Positions 59,647-64,000 of a DNA stretch of 64,000 nucleotides are shown here, piece after piece. The position numbers and the translations under genes are program-made. Within the stretch, counting starts at the first letter, position 1. Every line of letters begins with the position of its first letter. Origin of the DNA: Streptomyces spiramyceticus (GTDB lineage Bacteria; Actinomycetota; Actinomycetes; Streptomycetales; Streptomycetaceae); contig NZ_JARBAX010000001.1 in assembly GCF_028807635.1 (NCBI RefSeq), positions 1,997,001-2,061,000 on the forward strand, read 5' to 3'. The notes beneath the pieces were generated by a model, which saw nothing but the letters and a program-made list of their open reading frames with translations, had not been told where the DNA came from and searched no databases.

Positions 59647-61055
59647 GACTGGTGCCCCCGGGCTCCGGCGAGACGGCGGGCCGCCTCGGTCTCGTGGTCG
59701 GCGGCGGTGCGCCGGTCGTGGATGCGGGCGGCCTTCCAGCTGACGAAGGCGCCGGTGGTGGTCACCGGGTCGAGCTCGTCGAGGAACTCGACGTCGCAGC
59801 GCACGCCGAGGGCCGCCGCGACCCGCCCCGCATGGGCCTGCCGGAGCTCCCGGCCGGGCTCGCCCGGCAGGTCGAGCCGTACGGTCACCCGGTCCTCGCC
59901 GGCCTCGTCGCAGTCGATGACGACCTGGTATCCGAGGCTTCCGTCGATGCCCCGCAGTACGGCCTGCTCGATCTCCCAGGCCTGGAACGAGCGTCCGCCG
60001 AGCCGCAGCCGGTCGCGGGTCCGCCCGACGACCTTGAGCACCGGGCCCTGGATGCCGCAGCCGCAGTCGTTGCGGCGCAGATCCACCAGATCGCCGGTGC
60101 GGTAGCGGATGAGCGGCTTGATCCCGTCGATCAGCATGGTGATGACGAGTTCACCGGTGCCGTACCGACCGAGCTCCTCGCCCGTGTCCGGATCGACCAC
60201 CTGGGCCGCATAGTTGGGCCGCGCCAGATGCAGTTGCCCACGGGCGCAGGCGGATGCGATGACCAGCGACTCCTGTGCTCCGTACAGCGCGTTGTAGGTA
60301 CGTACTCCCCAGGCCTGGTCGATCTGCCTCGCCAGGTCGGGGGTACACATCTCGCCGGTGACGAGGAAGACCTTGACGGCGAAGTCCCGGCGCGGGTCGA
60401 GGCCCTGGGCGCGGGCGGCCTTGGCGAGGGAGAGCGCCACGTTGGGCGTGCAGAACACCACGTCCAGGGCGAGGTCGCGCATCAGCTGGAGCGCCTTCGG
60501 GAAGCCGATGACCGGGGAGTACGGCCAGATCTTGGCGACGGCGGAGCCCAGGTTGCGGGCCACGTCGCCCAGTGTGTCGCCGAGCGAGTGCACCTCGGTG
60601 GGCCCCATGATGCCGACGCGCGGGGACCGCTCGGGGAAGTGCTCGGCGAAGATGTTCCGCCAGCCCTCCGTGACATGGGCGTTGGAGGCGATCACCTCGC
60701 GCTGGTCGCGCGGGCAGGGTGTGGCGGGCCCGGTCGTTCCCGTCGTCTCGTAGAAGAAGCACGCCTCGTCGAGATCACGGCTGAGGATGGCGTGCATGGC
60801 CTCCCGGAGGTCGTTCTTCGTGGTGAAGGGGAGGTCCGGGAGGGCGGCGAGGGTGAGCGATGCGGGGTCGACCCCTTCGAGGCGGCGGGCGTAGAAGGGC
60901 GAGCCGGACTGCGCGAGCGCGACGACGCGCCGCAGCTGCCCCTCAGCCCACAACTCCCATTCGCCCTCGGTGAGTTCACCGGCGACATAACGGGCATGGA
61001 GTGGCAGGTACCGGTCCAGGAACTCTCGGTACTTCTCGGATGTGGGCAGCCACAT
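59643..61055 (-). CDS. PaaK-type acyl-adenylate/CoA ligase
   Basis: 470 residues. ANL-superfamily motifs: ETTGTTGP (103-110) as phosphate loop, YGAQES, RYRTGD and a C-terminal hinge with LKVVGRTRDRL. Phenylacetate-CoA ligase relatives activate aryl or acyl acids as adenylates. Anthranilate or another aromatic acid is a natural candidate here but unproven. ATG 61055 follows GGAGG. A 95-bp gap separates it from trpF upstream. No carrier protein is encoded next to it, so CoA or an amine is the likely acceptor. Confidence 0.88.
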   Translation of the reverse strand: MWLPTSEKYREFLDRYLPLHARYVAGELTEGEWELWAEGQLRRVVALAQSGSPFYARRLEGVDPASLTLAALPDLPFTTKNDLREAMHAILSRDLDEACFFYETTGTTGPATPCPRDQREVIASNAHVTEGWRNIFAEHFPERSPRVGIMGPTEVHSLGDTLGDVARNLGSAVAKIWPYSPVIGFPKALQLMRDLALDVVFCTPNVALSLAKAARAQGLDPRRDFAVKVFLVTGEMCTPDLARQIDQAWGVRTYNALYGAQESLVIASACARGQLHLARPNYAAQVVDPDTGEELGRYGTGELVITMLIDGIKPLIRYRTGDLVDLRRNDCGCGIQGPVLKVVGRTRDRLRLGGRSFQAWEIEQAVLRGIDGSLGYQVVIDCDEAGEDRVTVRLDLPGEPGRELRQAHAGRVAAALGVRCDVEFLDELDPVTTTGAFVSWKAARIHDRRTAADHETEAARRLAGARGHQS

Positions 61056-61150
61056 GGATCCTCCACGACGTATCGGGTGCGAGTGCGCAGTGCGCCCGTA
61101 CGTGTCCGGGCACCGGGCAGTCCGATGCTGCTATCCGCCCGGTGGCCGCC

Positions 61151-61774
61151 TCAATCCGCCTTTGGAGGCAGGGGGCCTGTTCCCTTCGCGGCAGCGATGA
61201 ACCTTTCGATCAACCCGATGTCCTTCACGCCCCGGCTGATCTCCACCCCGCTGGACACATCCACGCCCCAGGGCCGCAGGCCGGTGACGGCGTCGGCGAC
61301 ATTGTCCGGGGCGAGCCCGCCGGCGAGCATCCAGGAGCCGGTGGGGCGGGTGCCGAGCGCGGCCGGGTCCCACCGCTCGCCGGAGCCGGGCCGGGGCGAG
61401 TCGACGATGAGCAGGTCCTCGCCGTACGCACCGGTCTCCAGCGGAGCGCCGGTCGCGGGCGAGGTGGCGCGGATCAGCCGCAGCCCCTCGGCGCGGAGGG
61501 CCGCGAAGGCCTCCGGCTCCTCCTCGCCGTGCAGCTGGACGGTGTCGACGCCGGCCAGGGCCGTCGCGCGGCGCACCTCGTCCAGCGGCTCACCGCGGAA
61601 GACGGCGACGGTCGCGGCGGTTCCGGACGGGACCAGGGCAGCGAGTTCGCGGACCGCCTGCGGGGTCAGCTGCCGGGGGCTGGGGGTCAGTACGAAACCG
61701 ATGGCGTCGGCTCCGGCGGCGACCGCCGCCTCCACCTCGGCGGCCTTCCGTAGACCGCAGACCTTGACGTACAC
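61151..61774 (-). CDS. trpF: Phosphoribosylanthranilate isomerase
   Basis: 207 residues from the GTG at 61774, chosen because GAGGAG lies just upstream and the product then starts directly at VYVKVCGLRK. The longer frame runs into a repetitive spacer. The catalytic Cys in KVCG, Pro-Arg in SPRQLT, QLHG and the Asp in VDVSSGVE are present. It converts phosphoribosylanthranilate to the TrpC substrate. It is separated from trpEG and trpDCBA on the opposite strand but completes the pathway. Confidence 0.93.
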   Translation of the reverse strand: MYVKVCGLRKAAEVEAAVAAGADAIGFVLTPSPRQLTPQAVRELAALVPSGTAATVAVFRGEPLDEVRRATALAGVDTVQLHGEEEPEAFAALRAEGLRLIRATSPATGAPLETGAYGEDLLIVDSPRPGSGERWDPAALGTRPTGSWMLAGGLAPDNVADAVTGLRPWGVDVSSGVEISRGVKDIGLIERFIAAAKGTGPLPPKAD

Positions 61775-61780
61775 ACGTAC

Positions 61781-61855
61781 TCCTCGGGAACTCGGGGACT
61801 CGAAAACTCGGGGACTCGGGGGACTCGGGGACTCGGGGACTCGGGGGACTTGGTG
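61781..61855. repeat. Low-complexity direct repeats of the CTCGGGGGA type before trpF
   Basis: About seven imperfect 8-10-bp units (GGGACTCG) fill the spacer between the MFS gene stop and the trpF start. No gene fits here. Confidence 0.8.
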
Positions 61856-61856
61856 A

Positions 61857-63107
61857 TCAGGACTGCTTGGCGGTGCGCGACAGTACGAAGGCAACCGCGC
61901 CCACGCCCAGTCCGACGCCCGTCACCAGCAGCGCCGTGCGCGGCCCGAAGACCGTCGCCAGGAGACCGCCGAGCAGCCCGCCCGCCGGGATCACCGCCCA
62001 GGTGACGAACCGGAAGGTCGCGCTGACCCGGCCGATGAGATGGCCGGGGACGGTCGCCTGGCGCAGCGTAATGGAGTGGATGTTGAAGACGGCGATACCG
62101 AAGCCGTTCAGCACATAGCCGGCGACGAGTACGGCGATCCCGGTGGCGCCCGGCCCCGGCGCGAGCGGCAGCAGCAGGGTCGCCGCCGAGGCCACCGCCA
62201 TCCCGGACACCATCGCCCGCCCGACTCCGAGCCTCGCCCCGAGGCGGCCGGCGGCAAGTGAACCGCCCAGAGCGCCGATGCTGCCCGCCGCGACGACCCC
62301 GCCGAGGCCTGCCGGGCCCAGGCCCAGGACCCGGATCCCGTACAGCGGGAAGACGACGAGCACCACGTCCCACAGCAGGTTGTACCAGGAGGCATGGAAC
62401 ATGATCACGCGCAGCAGTCTGCTGCGCAGTGTCACCCGCAGCCCCTCCGCCACGTCTTTGCGGACCGAGGTGCGCCCCGCCCTGACCGGACGTACCTCCG
62501 GAGTACGGATCCGCAGCAGCGCCGCGGCCGCGACCAGATACCCGAGACAGTCGACCAGGATCGCGACGGGCGCGGTGAGCCACTGGATCAACGCCCCGCC
62601 GAGCCCCTGCCCGGCGGTCTCGGCCACCGAACGGCTGGCCTGGAGCTTGCTGTTGCCCTCGACCAGCTGTTCCTTGGGGACGAGGGCGGGCAGGTACGCC
62701 TGGTACGCGACGTCGAACTGCGCGGTGAGCACGCCCGTGAGGAAGGCGATGACGCACAGCGCGCCGATGCTGAGCCCCTGGGTCCAGGCGAGCAGCGGTA
62801 CGAGTGTCAGTACGGCGGCCCGGCCCAGATTGGCGCCGATGAGCAGCGGCCTGCGGCGGGCCCGGTCCGCGATCACCCCGGCCAGCAGGGTGACGCAGAG
62901 CACCGGCAGATACTGCGCGGCGTTGAGGAGTCCGAGCTGCGCCGGGGAGGCGTCGAGCAGCACGATCGCGGTGAGCGGCAGGGCGAGTTCGGTGACCCGG
63001 GAGCCGAGCAGGGAGACGGTCTGGCCGCCCCACAGCCTGCGGAAGTCCCGGTTGCGCCACAGGCCGGGGACTTCCTCGGCCTTGGTCAGCAGGTCAGACG
63101 AGGACAT
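61857..63107 (-). CDS. MFS exporter (MFS_3/enterobactin exporter-like, about 12 helices)
   Basis: 416 residues. It starts with FRRLWGGQTVSLLGSRVTELALPL, a hallmark of actinobacterial MFS exporters, and contains the intracellular loop motif ADRARRRPLL. About 12 hydrophobic helices are visible. ATG 63107 has GGGAGGA a few bases upstream and overlaps the ATP-grasp stop by 14 bp, so the longer upstream frame is rejected. Likely exports the product of block 4 and may contribute to self-resistance. Confidence 0.92.
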   Translation of the reverse strand: MSSSDLLTKAEEVPGLWRNRDFRRLWGGQTVSLLGSRVTELALPLTAIVLLDASPAQLGLLNAAQYLPVLCVTLLAGVIADRARRRPLLIGANLGRAAVLTLVPLLAWTQGLSIGALCVIAFLTGVLTAQFDVAYQAYLPALVPKEQLVEGNSKLQASRSVAETAGQGLGGALIQWLTAPVAILVDCLGYLVAAAALLRIRTPEVRPVRAGRTSVRKDVAEGLRVTLRSRLLRVIMFHASWYNLLWDVVLVVFPLYGIRVLGLGPAGLGGVVAAGSIGALGGSLAAGRLGARLGVGRAMVSGMAVASAATLLLPLAPGPGATGIAVLVAGYVLNGFGIAVFNIHSITLRQATVPGHLIGRVSATFRFVTWAVIPAGGLLGGLLATVFGPRTALLVTGVGLGVGAVAFVLSRTAKQS

Positions 63108-64000
63108 CGTGGTCCTCCCTGAGCGGACTCCACTCGATGCGGTACGCGGCGAGGGTCTGCCGGATCGCGGTCTCGACCAGCTCCGCACCGGTCGCGCTGA
63201 AGCGGAAGGTTCCCGCAGTGTGGACGGCACCGCCGTGGCCCTGGAGGACCGTGCCGCGCGGCGGCAGCGTCTCGGCGTACATCGCCGGAATCCGTGCCAC
63301 CAGCGACTCCACGCTGTCGACGACACAGGGCCGTACCGGCGGCTCGGGCATCATCAGATAGCCGGCGACAGGGCCGTTCAGGTCCATCGGCTCGATCTTC
63401 GGTACGTCGCCGAGCTGGACCTGTGCGGATGCGGCGACCAGGTCGACTCCGTACACCTCTTCCCAGACGAAACGGACCTGGCCGCCGCCCGCACGGGCGC
63501 CGATCTCCAGGAAGACAATGTCGTCGTCGGCGGGGTCCGCCGTGCGGAACACCTCCAGGTGGAAGACGTCGTCGGTGATCCCGAGTGCCTCGCAGACCCG
63601 TTCGGCGAAGACCGTGACGCGGCGCTCGAAGTCCGGGTCGTCATTGGCGACGGAGCTGAAGGCGGTGCCGGTGGCGAAGTCCAGGCAGTTGCCGCCGCAC
63701 CGCCAGCTGCGTACGACGAGCAGCTTTCCGCGGGCCATCACCCCGTCGACCTGGTACAGCGTCCCGTCGATGAACTCCTCGCACTGCGCCTCGCTCAGGT
63801 CGGCCCCGTTCAGCAGCGCCTCCAGCTGCCCGGCGCCGCGCACCACATGCACGCCCTGGCTGTCGGCGCCGGCCCGCGGCTTCAGTACGAACGGGAAGCC
63901 CGACCCGGCGGCGAAGGCCCGGACGTCCGTTGCGGTGGGAGTGGCCCGGAAGCCGGGCACCCGCAGACCGGCATCGGCGACCTTGCCCTTCATCACCACC
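63094..64000 (-). CDS. ATP-grasp ligase, N-terminus outside window
   Basis: At least 301 residues are visible and the frame runs off the end of the window. FVLKPRAGADSQGV (ATP-binding Lys), EEFIDGTLYQVDGV, FLEIGARAGGG (metal-binding Glu) and the surrounding ATP-grasp layout are clear. Carboxylate-amine ligases of this kind join an amino acid or acid to an amine through an acyl phosphate, as in dipeptide antibiotics. It heads the visible part of the minus-strand operon with the exporter, trpF, PaaK-type ligase, dehydratase-fold and amidohydrolase genes. An apparent ATG at 63999 is probably internal. Confidence 0.88.
   Translation of the reverse strand, partial: VVMKGKVADAGLRVPGFRATPTATDVRAFAAGSGFPFVLKPRAGADSQGVHVVRGAGQLEALLNGADLSEAQCEEFIDGTLYQVDGVMARGKLLVVRSWRCGGNCLDFATGTAFSSVANDDPDFERRVTVFAERVCEALGITDDVFHLEVFRTADPADDDIVFLEIGARAGGGQVRFVWEEVYGVDLVAASAQVQLGDVPKIEPMDLNGPVAGYLMMPEPPVRPCVVDSVESLVARIPAMYAETLPPRGTVLQGHGGAVHTAGTFRFSATGAELVETAIRQTLAAYRIEWSPLREDHDVLV

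Overview
The window is high-GC actinomycete chromosome, almost certainly Streptomyces or a close relative. The signs are strong G/C at third codon positions, many GTG starts, stop/start overlaps of the ATGA and GTGA type, an AfsA-family protein, and dense specialised-metabolism genes. No rRNA, tRNA, CRISPR array or intact insertion sequence was seen. The coding is best read as four blocks.

Block 1 (1-29772) is a non-ribosomal peptide locus. A five-module NRPS (3894-22748, minus) is followed by a second NRPS cut by the window edge (1-3632, minus). Both begin with the same truncated condensation domain, and the large one ends in an epimerisation domain with no thioesterase. Directly upstream lies a beta-lactamase/PBP-fold serine hydrolase (22827-24230), the expected type of stand-alone cyclase for such an assembly line. 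Divergent from it are a MacB/FtsX-type ABC exporter and a membrane histidine kinase/response regulator pair, probably for export, sensing and self-protection.

Block 2 (29865-36113) is a compact seven-gene set. AfsA-like protein, HAD phosphatase, ketoreductase and malonyltransferase are translationally coupled or nearly so on the minus strand. They face a divergent ACP, ketosynthase and chain-length-factor-like partner. Together these could make a beta-ketoacyl-ACP and turn it into a gamma-butyrolactone or related lactone signal without help from primary fatty acid synthesis.

Block 3 (36184-40454) holds a UbiA-type prenyltransferase, a 4'-phosphopantetheinyl transferase (needed by the NRPS and ACP carriers), a soluble histidine kinase/response regulator pair, and a 205-bp non-autonomous element with perfect 24-bp inverted ends that sits on the response regulator stop codon.

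Block 4 (40455-64000) looks like a separate, MocR/PdxR-controlled biosynthetic locus. It contains the whole chorismate-to-tryptophan pathway (TrpE, G, D, F, C, B, A). With it are a nucleotide-sugar 6-dehydrogenase, two DegT/StrS aminotransferases, a Gfo/Idh dehydrogenase fused to an extra domain, an Ldh2-family reductase, a TIM-barrel isomerase and an M20 hydrolase. A free-standing PheRS B3/B4 editing-type domain, a flavodoxin-fold reductase, an amidohydrolase, a prephenate-dehydratase-fold protein, a PaaK-type ligase, an MFS exporter and an ATP-grasp ligase (cut by the window edge) complete it. A direct-repeat motif, TGGTCYG twice at exactly 24-bp spacing, lies upstream of both plus-strand transcription units and is a plausible operator for the MocR regulator. 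I do not recognise block 4 as a described pathway. It is the best candidate in the window for an undescribed system, with the AfsA/type II PKS block second.
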